From Streptomyces guryensis (GTDB lineage: Bacteria; Actinomycetota; Actinomycetes; Streptomycetales; Streptomycetaceae), in assembly GCF_021261325.1 (NCBI RefSeq), contig NZ_JAJSBI010000010.1, positions 124,001 to 188,000 of the forward strand: a stretch of 64,000 nucleotides of DNA, written 5' to 3'. Position numbers and translations under genes: made by a program. Position 1 is the first letter of the stretch. Every line of letters starts with the position of its first letter. The notes beneath the pieces are model-generated. The model searched no databases, had not been told where the DNA came from, and was given only the letters and a program-made list of their open reading frames with translations. Shown one piece after another: positions 54,123-62,560 of the stretch.

Positions 54123-54805
54123 CGACGCCGGACACCAACGGTCAGCCCGTACTCCTCCCGGAGCCGAAACGGTTGGGCGCCCTCGCCCGCCTGGCTCCCG
54201 AGCCGATGAAGGTGGTCCTGAACTGGGGCCGCCGGTACTCGCTGTGGGTCTTCAACTTCGGCCTCGCCTGCTGCGCGATCGAGTTCATCGCCGCGTCGAT
54301 GGCCCGCCACGACTTCATCCGCCTCGGTGTCATCCCCTTCGCGCCGGGCCCCCGCCAGGCCGACCTGATGGTCGTGTCCGGCACGGTCACGGACAAGATG
54401 GCCCCGGCCGTCAAGCGCCTGTACGAGCAGATGCCGGAACCCAAGTACGTCATCTCCTTCGGCGCCTGCAGCAACTGCGGCGGCCCGTACTGGGACTCCT
54501 ACTCCGTCACCAAGGGCGTCGACCAGATCATCCCGGTCGACGTCTACGTCCCCGGCTGCCCGCCCCGCCCCGAGGCCCTCCTCCAGGGGATCCTGAAACT
54601 CCAGGAGAAGATCGCCCGGGAGTCGCTGGGCGAGCGGTACGGAACCGACCCGGCCCGCCCCTCGGCGGCGGCCCTCCAGAGCGGCCTGGTGAAACCGCCG
54701 GCACCCGACTCTTCTTCGGCTGCCGACTCTTCTTCTACTCCCGGGTCTCCTTCGGCTGCCGATCCTCGTTCGGCTCCCGACTCTCCCTCGGGGGAGGACC
54801 GATGA
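54113..54805 (+). CDS. nuoB: NADH-quinone oxidoreductase-like subunit B2
   Basis: 230 residues. The N2 cluster ligands are all kept: paired Cys in GLACCAIEFIAAS, Cys in GACSNCGGPYWDS (with an extra Cys three residues on) and PGCPPRPEALL. The last ~45 residues are a Ser/Pro/Asp-rich tail made of partly repeated DNA, absent from NuoB1. Intact ligands argue that electron transfer to a quinone or another acceptor is retained, although no nuoD2 partner exists. Confidence 0.95.
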   Translation: MDVTTPDTNGQPVLLPEPKRLGALARLAPEPMKVVLNWGRRYSLWVFNFGLACCAIEFIAASMARHDFIRLGVIPFAPGPRQADLMVVSGTVTDKMAPAVKRLYEQMPEPKYVISFGACSNCGGPYWDSYSVTKGVDQIIPVDVYVPGCPPRPEALLQGILKLQEKIARESLGERYGTDPARPSAAALQSGLVKPPAPDSSSAADSSSTPGSPSAADPRSAPDSPSGEDR

Positions 54806-56262
54806 GCACGGTCGGCTGGCTCCCCGCCCCCGCAGACGAACTGTTCGGTACGGAGACCACCGCCGAGGAGGCATACGACCTCCTGACGGTCGACGTCCCG
54901 CCCGCGAGCTGGCTCGAAGCGCTGACCGTGGCCCGCGACCAACTGGGCTGCACCTACTTCGACTGGCTCAGTGCGGTCGACGAACCGGGCACGGGTTTCC
55001 GCGTCTCGGCCCACGTCGTGTCCCTGTCTCCCGTGCGCCGTCTGCTGCTGCGTACCACCGTCCCGCACGAGGCGCCGACCCTGGCCTCCGCCGTCGGCGT
55101 CTACGCGGGCGCGGCCTGGCACGAACGCGAGACCCACGAAATGTTCGGCGTCCTCTTCGAAGGCCACCCCGCCCTTGACCACCTCCTCCTCCCGGAAACC
55201 TTCGAAGGCCACCCCCTCCGCAAGGACTTCGTCCTGGCCGCCCGCGTGGCCAAGGCCTGGCCGGGCGCAAAGGAACCCGGCGAGTCCGACCACGGCGGGC
55301 CCAAGCGCCGCCAGATGCTCCCCCCAGGCGTCCCCGACCCCAACGAATGGGGCCCCCTGAAGGGCCAGCTCCCCCCTGCCCCGGCCCGCCCCACCCGAGC
55401 CGCCGGCCGCCCCTCCGCCGACCGCCCCGCCCGCACCGCAGGCGACCGCCCGGTCCGCCGTGCGCGCTCGGCCGCGGAGGGCTCGGCGAGCCAGGCGGCG
55501 ACTCCACCCTCGCCCGATGCCCCGACCACACCGCGGCGTGCGCGTTCGGCCGCGGAGGGCCCGGCGAGCCAGGCAGAGGGTGCGAGCGGTCGGTCGGCGG
55601 ATGCGGTGACTGCCGATGCCCCGGCTGCTTCGCGGCGTGCGCGTTCGGCCGCAGAGGGGTCAGCGAGCCAGGCGGCGTCGACTCCGGCGGAGGGTGCCCC
55701 GGCCGACCGCCAGCCGGGTGCCTCCGGCGCGGCAACTCCGCGGCGCACACGCAGCGCGAGCGAAGGCTCGGCCTCGCAGGCTCCCCGAACCCCGTCGCCA
55801 GAAGGCCCAACCAGCCGCCCCGCTCCCACCCCCCGCAGTTCCGACGCCCCGTGGCACCACGCCCGCCCGGCTTTCGACGAGCCGGAGAACGCGAAGTCAT
55901 CGGCCCCGGAGGCCGAGCCGAGCTCGATGCTGGAGCGGCAGCCGACAGCTGAGCCGAGTCCAGACGCCGAGTCCGTCGCGGAAGCGCCGGGAGGAACCGA
56001 ACCCACCCCGAAAACGTCTGCTGGTGCTGGTGCTGGTGCTGGTGCTGGTGCTGGTGCTGGTGCCGAGTCCGACGCTGGTTCCGGCCCGGCCAAGGCGACC
56101 CCCGGTGGACCCCCCTCAGCGCCGACCTCCTCCGAGGAGGCCCCCGTCGAGAAGTCCCCCGCCACCCCCGAAGAACCGGTCGCCGAAGAACCGGTCGCCG
56201 AAGAACCGGTCGTCGAAGAACCGGCCCCGAATCCTGAAGACCCCTCCGGAGGCCCGCAGTGA
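54802..56262 (+). CDS. nuoC: NADH-quinone oxidoreductase-like subunit C2 with long repetitive tail
   Basis: 486 residues, about twice the family size. Residues 1-~175 are the NuoC core (LGCTYFDWLSAVDEPG, WHERETHEMFGVLFEGHP and GHPLRKDFVLAA). The remaining ~310 residues are low-complexity: four imperfect copies of an RRARSAAEGSASQA motif (DNA 55457-55781), a run of seven Ala-Gly pairs encoded by seven perfect GCTGGT hexamers (56020-56061), and EEPVA repeats encoded by a 15-base unit (56170-56228). The tail is probably disordered. ATGA overlap upstream, GTGA overlap with nuoH2. Confidence 0.93.
   Translation: MSTVGWLPAPADELFGTETTAEEAYDLLTVDVPPASWLEALTVARDQLGCTYFDWLSAVDEPGTGFRVSAHVVSLSPVRRLLLRTTVPHEAPTLASAVGVYAGAAWHERETHEMFGVLFEGHPALDHLLLPETFEGHPLRKDFVLAARVAKAWPGAKEPGESDHGGPKRRQMLPPGVPDPNEWGPLKGQLPPAPARPTRAAGRPSADRPARTAGDRPVRRARSAAEGSASQAATPPSPDAPTTPRRARSAAEGPASQAEGASGRSADAVTADAPAASRRARSAAEGSASQAASTPAEGAPADRQPGASGAATPRRTRSASEGSASQAPRTPSPEGPTSRPAPTPRSSDAPWHHARPAFDEPENAKSSAPEAEPSSMLERQPTAEPSPDAESVAEAPGGTEPTPKTSAGAGAGAGAGAGAGAESDAGSGPAKATPGGPPSAPTSSEEAPVEKSPATPEEPVAEEPVAEEPVVEEPAPNPEDPSGGPQ
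55457..55781 (+). repeat. Four dispersed coding repeats in the nuoC2 tail
   Basis: Units of ~41 bases near 55457, 55533, 55632 and 55740 encode RRARSAAEGSASQA or close variants (RRARSAAEGPASQA, RRTRSASEGSASQA). Between them lie Pro/Ala-rich stretches of different lengths, so expansion involved duplication followed by drift. Confidence 0.85.
56020..56061 (+). repeat. Hexanucleotide microsatellite (GCTGGT)7
   Basis: Seven perfect tandem GCTGGT units, in frame, encoding (Ala-Gly)7. GCT and GGT codons are rare in this GC-rich genome, so the run most likely arose by replication slippage. Unit gain or loss keeps the reading frame. Confidence 0.95.
56170..56228 (+). repeat. 15-base tandem repeat encoding EEPVA
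   Basis: GAAGAACCGGTCGCC at 56170-56184 and 56185-56199, GAAGAACCGGTCGTC at 56200-56214, then a partial unit. In-frame repeat at the extreme C-terminus of NuoC2. Confidence 0.92.
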
Positions 56263-57227
56263 CCGACGCTCTGGACGTCACCCTGCGACTTCTGATCGTG
56301 TTCGTCGTCTTTCTCACCTTCCCCTTGGTCGTCGGCCAGACCGAGCACAAGGTCATGGCCCACATGCAGGGCCGCCTCGGCCCGATGTACGCAGGCGGCT
56401 TCCACGGCTGGGCCCAACTCGTCGCCGACGGCGTGAAGTTCGCACAGAAGGAAGACGTGGTCCCGGCGGGCGCCGACCGCCGCATCTTCCAGCTCGCCCC
56501 CGCCGTCGCCCTCCTTCCGTACCTCCTGGTTCTCCTCGCCATCCCCATCGGCCCCGGCGAGGGCGCCGTGGGTCAGGTCCTGGACGCAGGCATCTTCTTC
56601 GTCCTGGCGGTGATGGGTGTAGGTGTCCTCGGCTCCCTCATGGCCGGTTGGGCCTCCGCCAACAAGTTCTCCCTCCTCGGCGGCCTCCGCACCGCCGCGC
56701 AGCTCCTCGCCTACGAACTCCCGATGCTTCTCGCCGCCGCCTCCGTCGCGATGGCGGCCGGCACCGTCTCCCTCCCCGGCATCCTGGACGCCTTCCACTG
56801 GTGGTGGCTGCCCTGGCAGATCGTCGGCGCGATCGTGTTCTTCGTCGCCGGTCTCGCCGAACTCCAGCGCCCGCCCTTCGACATGCCCGTCGCCGACTCG
56901 GAGATCATCTTCGGCGCGTACACCGAGTACACCGGCCTGCGTTTCGCCCTGTTCCTCCTCGCCGAGTACGCCGGAATCATCGTTCTGTGCGGTCTGACCA
57001 CCGTCCTCTTCCTGGGCGGCTGGCACGGCCCCTGGGGCGCCGACGGCCTCGGCTGGGTCTGGACCCTGCTGAAGACGGCCGTCCTCGCCTTCGTCGTGAT
57101 CTGGCTCCGCGTCACCTATCCCCGCCTGCGCGAGGACCAGCTCCAGAAACTCTCCTGGACCCTCCTCGTTCCCCTCTCCCTCGCTCAGATCGCCCTCACC
57201 GGCATCGTCAAGGTGGTGATCTCCTGA
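56259..57227 (+). CDS. nuoH: NADH-quinone oxidoreductase-like subunit H2
   Basis: A 322-residue membrane subunit with eight helices. The quinone-chamber loop is conserved as AELQRPPFDMPVADSEIIFG. Compared with NuoH1 it lacks the long C-terminal tail and is close to the minimal family length. GTG start overlapping the nuoC2 stop; its stop overlaps the nuoI2 ATG by one base. It follows nuoC2 directly, at the place where nuoD-E-F-G stand in the main operon. Confidence 0.96.
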   Translation: MTDALDVTLRLLIVFVVFLTFPLVVGQTEHKVMAHMQGRLGPMYAGGFHGWAQLVADGVKFAQKEDVVPAGADRRIFQLAPAVALLPYLLVLLAIPIGPGEGAVGQVLDAGIFFVLAVMGVGVLGSLMAGWASANKFSLLGGLRTAAQLLAYELPMLLAAASVAMAAGTVSLPGILDAFHWWWLPWQIVGAIVFFVAGLAELQRPPFDMPVADSEIIFGAYTEYTGLRFALFLLAEYAGIIVLCGLTTVLFLGGWHGPWGADGLGWVWTLLKTAVLAFVVIWLRVTYPRLREDQLQKLSWTLLVPLSLAQIALTGIVKVVIS

Positions 57228-57847
57228 TGGCTGAGCCGCTCCCGCCCACCCGTTCCCGCATCCCCGGTTCCGGCCTGGCCAAGGGGCTGGCGGTCACCCT
57301 CCGCACCATGACGCGGAAGACCGTCACCGAGCAGTACCCGGACGTCCAGCCCGACCTCCCGCCCCGCACCCGCGGCGTCATCGGCCTGTTCGAGGAGAAC
57401 TGCACCGTCTGCATGCTCTGCGCCCGGGAGTGCCCGGACTGGTGCATCTACATCGACTCCCACAAGGAGACGGTGCCGGCTGCGACGCAGGGCGGCCGCG
57501 AACGCAGCCGCAACGTCCTCGACCGCTTCGCCATCGACTTCTCCCTGTGCATGTACTGCGGTATCTGCATCGAGGTCTGTCCTTTCGACGCCCTGTTCTG
57601 GTCCCCGGAGTTCGAATACGCCGAGACCGACATCCACGAACTCACCCACGAACGCGACAAGCTCCGCGAGTGGATGTGGACGGTCCCGGCCCCGCCCGCC
57701 CTCGACCCCGGCGCGGAGGAACCGAAGGAGATCGCCGCAGCCCGCAAGACGGCCGAGAAACTCGCGGCCGCGCAGGCCGAGCCCGCCGCGCCCGCCGAAC
57801 CTGTCGAGCCTGCCCGGCCGACCGACCCCGAGGGAGGCGCGTCGTGA
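57227..57847 (+). CDS. nuoI: NADH-quinone oxidoreductase-like subunit I2
   Basis: 206 residues with two complete [4Fe-4S] motifs: CTVCMLCARECP and CMYCGICIEVCP. The first is followed by an additional DWC cysteine. The tail (~165-206) is Ala/Glu/Pro-rich. The ATG at 57227 is the only start compatible with the nuoH2 stop. Without NuoEFG the first electron donor to this subunit is unknown; a free ferredoxin is a natural candidate. Confidence 0.96.
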   Translation: MAEPLPPTRSRIPGSGLAKGLAVTLRTMTRKTVTEQYPDVQPDLPPRTRGVIGLFEENCTVCMLCARECPDWCIYIDSHKETVPAATQGGRERSRNVLDRFAIDFSLCMYCGICIEVCPFDALFWSPEFEYAETDIHELTHERDKLREWMWTVPAPPALDPGAEEPKEIAAARKTAEKLAAAQAEPAAPAEPVEPARPTDPEGGAS

Positions 57848-58575
57848 CCCTCATCGCAGCCACCGCGACAGCGGCACACGCCACGGCAGCTCAGGCGACG
57901 GCAGCCCACACAGCCGCGACCACGGCCGCCGGCGGCACCCACGGCTTCCTCTCCCCGACCGGCGTCGAGATCGCCTTCCTCCTCGTCGGCCTGGCCACCT
58001 TCGGCGCAGCCCTCGTCACCGTCTCCACCCGGCAACTGGTGCACGCCGCCCTGTGGCTGGTGGTCGCCCTCGGCGGACTCGCCATCGAATACCTCCTGCT
58101 CACCGCCGAGTTCATCGCCTGGGTGCAGGTCCTCATCTATGTGGGTTCCGTCGTCGTCCTCCTCCTCTTCGGTCTGATGCTCACCAGGGCCCCGATCGGC
58201 CGCTCCCCGGACGCCGACTCCGGTAACCGGTGGGCGGCGCTCACCGTGGCTGTCGCCGCGGCCGCCGCCCTGGTCTGGGTCGTCGTCGACGCCTTCCGCA
58301 CGACCTGGATCGACCTGGGCGGCCCGGCCGCCGGCTCCACCGCCGTCACCGGAGCGAGTCTCTTCCAGAACTGGGTCCTCCCCTTCGAGGCACTCTCCGT
58401 CCTCCTCCTCGCCGCCCTGGTCGGCGCGATCGTCCTGTCCCGCAAGGCAAAGGCGGAGATGAGCTCTCCCCCTGTGAACTCCCGGGCCGCGACCGGCAGT
58501 TCCCCATCCGTCCCTGATTCCCGTAATCACCCGATCGAGGGAAACAGCCCGGCCGAGCAGGAAGGCGCCCGCTGA
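57844..58575 (+). CDS. nuoJ: NADH-quinone oxidoreductase-like subunit J2
   Basis: 243 residues. A ~30-residue Ala/Thr-rich leader precedes five membrane helices with the family segment EFIAWVQVLIYVGSVVVLLL. A polar tail of ~40 residues follows. GTG start overlapping the nuoI2 stop and TGATG junction with nuoK2. Confidence 0.95.
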   Translation: MTLIAATATAAHATAAQATAAHTAATTAAGGTHGFLSPTGVEIAFLLVGLATFGAALVTVSTRQLVHAALWLVVALGGLAIEYLLLTAEFIAWVQVLIYVGSVVVLLLFGLMLTRAPIGRSPDADSGNRWAALTVAVAAAAALVWVVVDAFRTTWIDLGGPAAGSTAVTGASLFQNWVLPFEALSVLLLAALVGAIVLSRKAKAEMSSPPVNSRAATGSSPSVPDSRNHPIEGNSPAEQEGAR

Positions 58576-58964
58576 TGCACCTCGCCTATCCCGCCGTACT
58601 CTCCGCCCTCCTCTTCTGCACGGGCCTGTACGGCGTCCTCGCCCGCCGCAACGCGATCCTGGTCCTGATGTCCGTCGAGCTGATGCTCAACGCCGTCAAC
58701 CTCAACCTCGTCGCCTTCGACGTCTGGCTCAGCAAGGCCGCCCGGGACACCCTGCACTCCGGCCAGGCCCTGACTCTGTTCACCATCGCCATCGCCGCCG
58801 CCGAGATCGGTATCGGCCTGGCGATCGTCCTCGCCGTCTACCGCAACCGCGGCACCTCGGACATCGACAAGCTCCGCGACAGCGCCGAGGGCCACGAGAG
58901 CGACGGCCCCGACAGCAACGCCCTCGCGGCGGAAGAGACCGGGAAGGCTGAGGCCGCCGCGTGA
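58575..58964 (+). CDS. nuoK: NADH-quinone oxidoreductase-like subunit K2
   Basis: 129 residues: three helices with the two buried glutamates (LVLMSVELMLNAVNLNL and AIAAAEIGIGLAIVLAVYR), then a ~30-residue acidic tail that the 99-residue NuoK1 lacks. The conserved glutamates imply a working proton path. GTGA overlap with nuoL2. Confidence 0.96.
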   Translation: MHLAYPAVLSALLFCTGLYGVLARRNAILVLMSVELMLNAVNLNLVAFDVWLSKAARDTLHSGQALTLFTIAIAAAEIGIGLAIVLAVYRNRGTSDIDKLRDSAEGHESDGPDSNALAAEETGKAEAAA

Positions 58965-60955
58965 CCACGACCACCCTCGCCCTCCTCGTCCCCCTCCTGC
59001 CGTTCCTGGGCGCCGCCGCCGGCCTGCTCCTGGGCCGCACGGCCCCCGGCTTCGTCCGCCCGCTCGCCGTTCTGCCGGTCCTCGCCTCCCTCGTGCTGGC
59101 CGTGCTGGTCGCCGTGCGCCAAGGCGGCGACCAGGCGATCGACGCCGCCACCGAGCTCACGCCCACCGGCTCGGTCCCCATCGAACTCGCCCTGCACATC
59201 GACGGCTTCGCCGCCCTCGTCGCCATCCTGGTCGGCGTCGTAGCCACCTGCGTGCAGATCTACTCGACCGGCTATCTGCGCGACGACCCGCGCTACCCCT
59301 CGTACGCCGCCCTTGTCTCCCTCTTCACCTCCGCGATGCTGCTCGTCGTCTACTCCGGCGACCTGATCGTGCTGCTGGTCGGCTGGGAGGTCATGGGTAT
59401 CTGCTCGTACTTCCTGGTCGGCCACTACTGGGAGACCCCGCAGGCCCGGGCCGCCTCCATCAAGGCCTTCCTGGTGACCAAGCTCGGTGACGTCCCCTTC
59501 CTCATCGGCCTGTTCGCCCTTGCCACCGACGCCGGCTCCTTCCGCATCACCAAGGTCCTCGACACAGTCGCGAGTGGCGGACTCAACCACCCGACTCTGA
59601 TCGCCCTGCTGCTCCTGGCGGGCGTGGCGGGCAAGTCGGCGCAGTTCCCGCTGCACACCTGGCTCCCCGACGCGATGGCGGGCCCGACACCCGTCTCAGC
59701 GCTGATCCACGCCGCGACGATGGTGGCCGCCGGCGTCTACTTCATCGCCCGTCTCCTCCCGGTCTTCGAGGCGTCCCGGGCCGCGATGGTCGTCCTCGCC
59801 GTCATGGCCGCCGTCACGATGGTCGGCTCCGGTCTCGCCGCGCTCGCCCAGGACGACATCAAGCGCGTCCTGGCCTACTCGACGATGGGCCAGCTCGGCT
59901 ACATGACCGGCGCCCTCGCCGTCGGCGACCGCGGAGCCGCCGTCTTCCACCTCCTGTCCCACGGCGCCTTCAAGGCGCTGCTGTTCCTCGCGGCCGGCGT
60001 GATCATCCACGCCGCCGGCACCAACTCGCTGGCCACCATGTCCCGCATGCAGGGCCTGCGCGAACGCATCCCCGACGCCTACTGGACGATGACCGTCGCG
60101 CTTCTCGCGCTCGCCGCGATCCCGCCCTTCAGCGGCTTCTTCTCCAAGGAGTCGGTCCTCAGCGCCGCCGAGCACGTCGCCACCGGCCACACCGGGCACG
60201 CCCCCGGTGCCGCGGGTTGGATCACCCTCGTCGCAGGCCTGCTCACCGCCGTACTCACCGCGGCGTACGCGATGCGCCTGTGGCTGCTGGCCTTCCACGG
60301 CCGGGGCGTCGAGGCCCCCGACCACGGCCGTCAGCCGCTGACCATGACCGTGGTGCTGTGGGTGCTCGCCGTCCCCTCCCTCGCGCTCGGCGGGCTCGCC
60401 TACCGCTCTCTGCCCGAGTGGTTCGACGGCCGTGACCTCACCCCCACCCTCACCACCTCCGTGCTCGGCACGGGGGTGGCCCTGGTCGGCGGCATCGCCA
60501 CCTATGCGGCCTGGCGGCACACCACCGCCCTCGCGTCCCACGTCCCGCTCGGCGCGGTCGCGGCCCACCCCGAGGGCGACGCCGGACGCGTCGAGGCCGA
60601 GGCCATCGCCAGCCACGCGCCTGCCTACGGGGGAGTGGCCTATGCGCCTGACCCGGCAGACCCGGCACGGCTGTTGCTCGGCCCGCTGCACCGGCATGCA
60701 GCCGTCGGCTTCCACCTCGACGCCGTGTACGCGGCCCTCTTCGTCCGCCCGGTCCAGGCCGGAGCGAGTCTCGTCCGGTTCCTGGACCGCGAGGTCGTCG
60801 AGACCTACGTACGCGGTGCGGGAGCCCTACCGCGCCTGCTCGGTGCCGCCGTACGGCGCGCCCAGACCGGCAATGTGCAGACCTATGTGAGCGCGCTGCT
60901 CGCCGGCACCGTCGTCCTGGCGGTCGCCGTCCTCCTCGTCGCCACGGGAGCGTGA
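58961..60955 (+). CDS. nuoL: NADH-quinone oxidoreductase-like subunit L2
   Basis: A 664-residue antiporter-like subunit. Pump residues are conserved: GWEVMGICSYFLVGHYWE (Glu), GKSAQFPLHTWLPDAMAGPT (Lys) and QDDIKRVLAYSTMGQLG. A long soluble loop near residues 520-570 precedes the C-terminal helices. GTG start. Next gene after six bases. Confidence 0.96.
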   Translation: MTTTTLALLVPLLPFLGAAAGLLLGRTAPGFVRPLAVLPVLASLVLAVLVAVRQGGDQAIDAATELTPTGSVPIELALHIDGFAALVAILVGVVATCVQIYSTGYLRDDPRYPSYAALVSLFTSAMLLVVYSGDLIVLLVGWEVMGICSYFLVGHYWETPQARAASIKAFLVTKLGDVPFLIGLFALATDAGSFRITKVLDTVASGGLNHPTLIALLLLAGVAGKSAQFPLHTWLPDAMAGPTPVSALIHAATMVAAGVYFIARLLPVFEASRAAMVVLAVMAAVTMVGSGLAALAQDDIKRVLAYSTMGQLGYMTGALAVGDRGAAVFHLLSHGAFKALLFLAAGVIIHAAGTNSLATMSRMQGLRERIPDAYWTMTVALLALAAIPPFSGFFSKESVLSAAEHVATGHTGHAPGAAGWITLVAGLLTAVLTAAYAMRLWLLAFHGRGVEAPDHGRQPLTMTVVLWVLAVPSLALGGLAYRSLPEWFDGRDLTPTLTTSVLGTGVALVGGIATYAAWRHTTALASHVPLGAVAAHPEGDAGRVEAEAIASHAPAYGGVAYAPDPADPARLLLGPLHRHAAVGFHLDAVYAALFVRPVQAGASLVRFLDREVVETYVRGAGALPRLLGAAVRRAQTGNVQTYVSALLAGTVVLAVAVLLVATGA

Positions 60956-60961
60956 GCAGGC

Positions 60962-62560
60962 GTGATCGATATCAGCGAGTCCGTGATGCAGTTCCTTCTG
61001 GCATTCGTCGTCGTCGGCCCGCTTCTTGGGGCCGCCGCCGCTCTCCTGCCCGCCCCGCCCGGGCTGAAAGGGAAGTCACCCGAGCAGGCCGTGCTCCGCC
61101 ACGGCGTGACCGTGACCGGCGTGGTCCTCATCGCCGTGATCGCCCTCGCGCTCGGCTTCGACCACGACCACCCGTCGAAGATGCAGGCAACGACGGACAT
61201 CAGCTGGATCCCCGCGCTCGACGTACGGATCCACCTCGGCATCGACGGCATTTCCCTCCCCCTTCTGGTCCTGACCGCGCTGCTGACCTTCCTGTGCGCG
61301 CTCTACTCGTACTTCAAGCAGCAACATCAGCGGCTGACGCCGCAGGCCGCGGGCCCGACCCCGAAGGCCTTCGTCGCACTGATGCTGGTCCTCGAGTCCG
61401 GCACCCTCGCGAGCTTCGCCGTTCTCGACCTGCTGCTGTTCTTCCTCGCGTTCGAGATGGTGCTGATCCCGATGTACTTCCTCATCGCCCGCTGGGGCGG
61501 CGAGGGCCGGACCCAGGCCGCCTGGCGGTTCATCCTCTACACACTGCTCGGTTCGGTCGTCATGCTGCTCGGCCTGCTCCTGATCGGGATCAAGGCCGGC
61601 ACATTCGACATGGTGGCACTCGCCACTGACAACGGCCGGTCGCTGACCACATCCGTGCAGGTCATCGCCGTTCTGGCGATCGGGATCGGCCTCGCGGTCA
61701 AGACGCCGATGTGGCCTCTGCACAGCTGGCTGCCCGACGCCCACACCGCCGCCCCGACCGTCGGCTCAGTCCTGCTGGCCGGCGTCCTGCTGAAGATGGG
61801 TACGTACGGATTCGTCCGGATCATCCTTCCGATCGCGCCGGACGGATTCCACACCTTCGCGCCCTACCTCGCCGCCTTCGCCGTCGTCGGGATCATCTAC
61901 GGATCCCTGGCCTGCCTGGCCCTCGCCAAGCAGGGCGCGAAGGGCGACCTCAAGCGCCTCATCGCCTACTCCTCCGTCGGCCACATGGGCTTCGTCCTGC
62001 TCGGCATCTCGACCATGACCCCGACCGGCGTGAACGGCGCCCTGTTCGCGAACATCGCCCACGGCCTCATCACCGGCCTTCTCTTCTTCCTGGTCGGCGC
62101 GCTGAAGGACCGCACGGGCACGACCGACCTCGACACCCTGGCCGAGGAAACCGGTGCCGCGCTCTACGGCAAGGCCCCCCGCCTCGGCGGACTGCTCGCC
62201 TTCGGCGCGGTCGCCTCGCTCGGTCTGCCGGGTCTGGCCGGTTTCTGGGGCGAGATGCTGGCTCTGTTCGGCGCGTTCAAGCCCGCCGGCGACCTCAGCC
62301 GCCCCGCCTACCTCACCTTCATGGCGATCGCGGCGTTCGGCACCCTCCTCACGGCCGCGTACATGCTGGTCGTGGTGCGCCGCGTCTGCATGGGCGCCGT
62401 ACCGCAGGAAGCGCCGCACCTCGCCGACGTGCACACGTACGAGTTCGCAGCCTGGACCCCGCTCGTCGTCCTCACCGTCGCCGCCGGCCTGTGGCCCAAG
62501 GCCCTCCTCGGCCTGACCGACCCGGCCGTGCAGCAGCTCCTCTCAGGAGGCACCCGATGA
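60962..62560 (+). CDS. nuoM: NADH-quinone oxidoreductase-like subunit M2
   Basis: A 532-residue antiporter-like subunit: FFLAFEMVLIPMYFLIARWG (Glu), VKTPMWPLHSWLPDAHTAAP (Lys) and KGDLKRLIAYSSVGHMG. GTG at 60962; the end overlaps nuoN2 by four bases. All charged residues expected for proton pumping are present. Confidence 0.96.
   Translation: MIDISESVMQFLLAFVVVGPLLGAAAALLPAPPGLKGKSPEQAVLRHGVTVTGVVLIAVIALALGFDHDHPSKMQATTDISWIPALDVRIHLGIDGISLPLLVLTALLTFLCALYSYFKQQHQRLTPQAAGPTPKAFVALMLVLESGTLASFAVLDLLLFFLAFEMVLIPMYFLIARWGGEGRTQAAWRFILYTLLGSVVMLLGLLLIGIKAGTFDMVALATDNGRSLTTSVQVIAVLAIGIGLAVKTPMWPLHSWLPDAHTAAPTVGSVLLAGVLLKMGTYGFVRIILPIAPDGFHTFAPYLAAFAVVGIIYGSLACLALAKQGAKGDLKRLIAYSSVGHMGFVLLGISTMTPTGVNGALFANIAHGLITGLLFFLVGALKDRTGTTDLDTLAEETGAALYGKAPRLGGLLAFGAVASLGLPGLAGFWGEMLALFGAFKPAGDLSRPAYLTFMAIAAFGTLLTAAYMLVVVRRVCMGAVPQEAPHLADVHTYEFAAWTPLVVLTVAAGLWPKALLGLTDPAVQQLLSGGTR

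Noticed and set aside
54802..56262. A frameshift or fusion artefact producing the long NuoC2 tail
   Set aside because: The frame stays open with in-frame repeats and ends exactly at the GTGA overlap with nuoH2, so the tail is genuine coding sequence.
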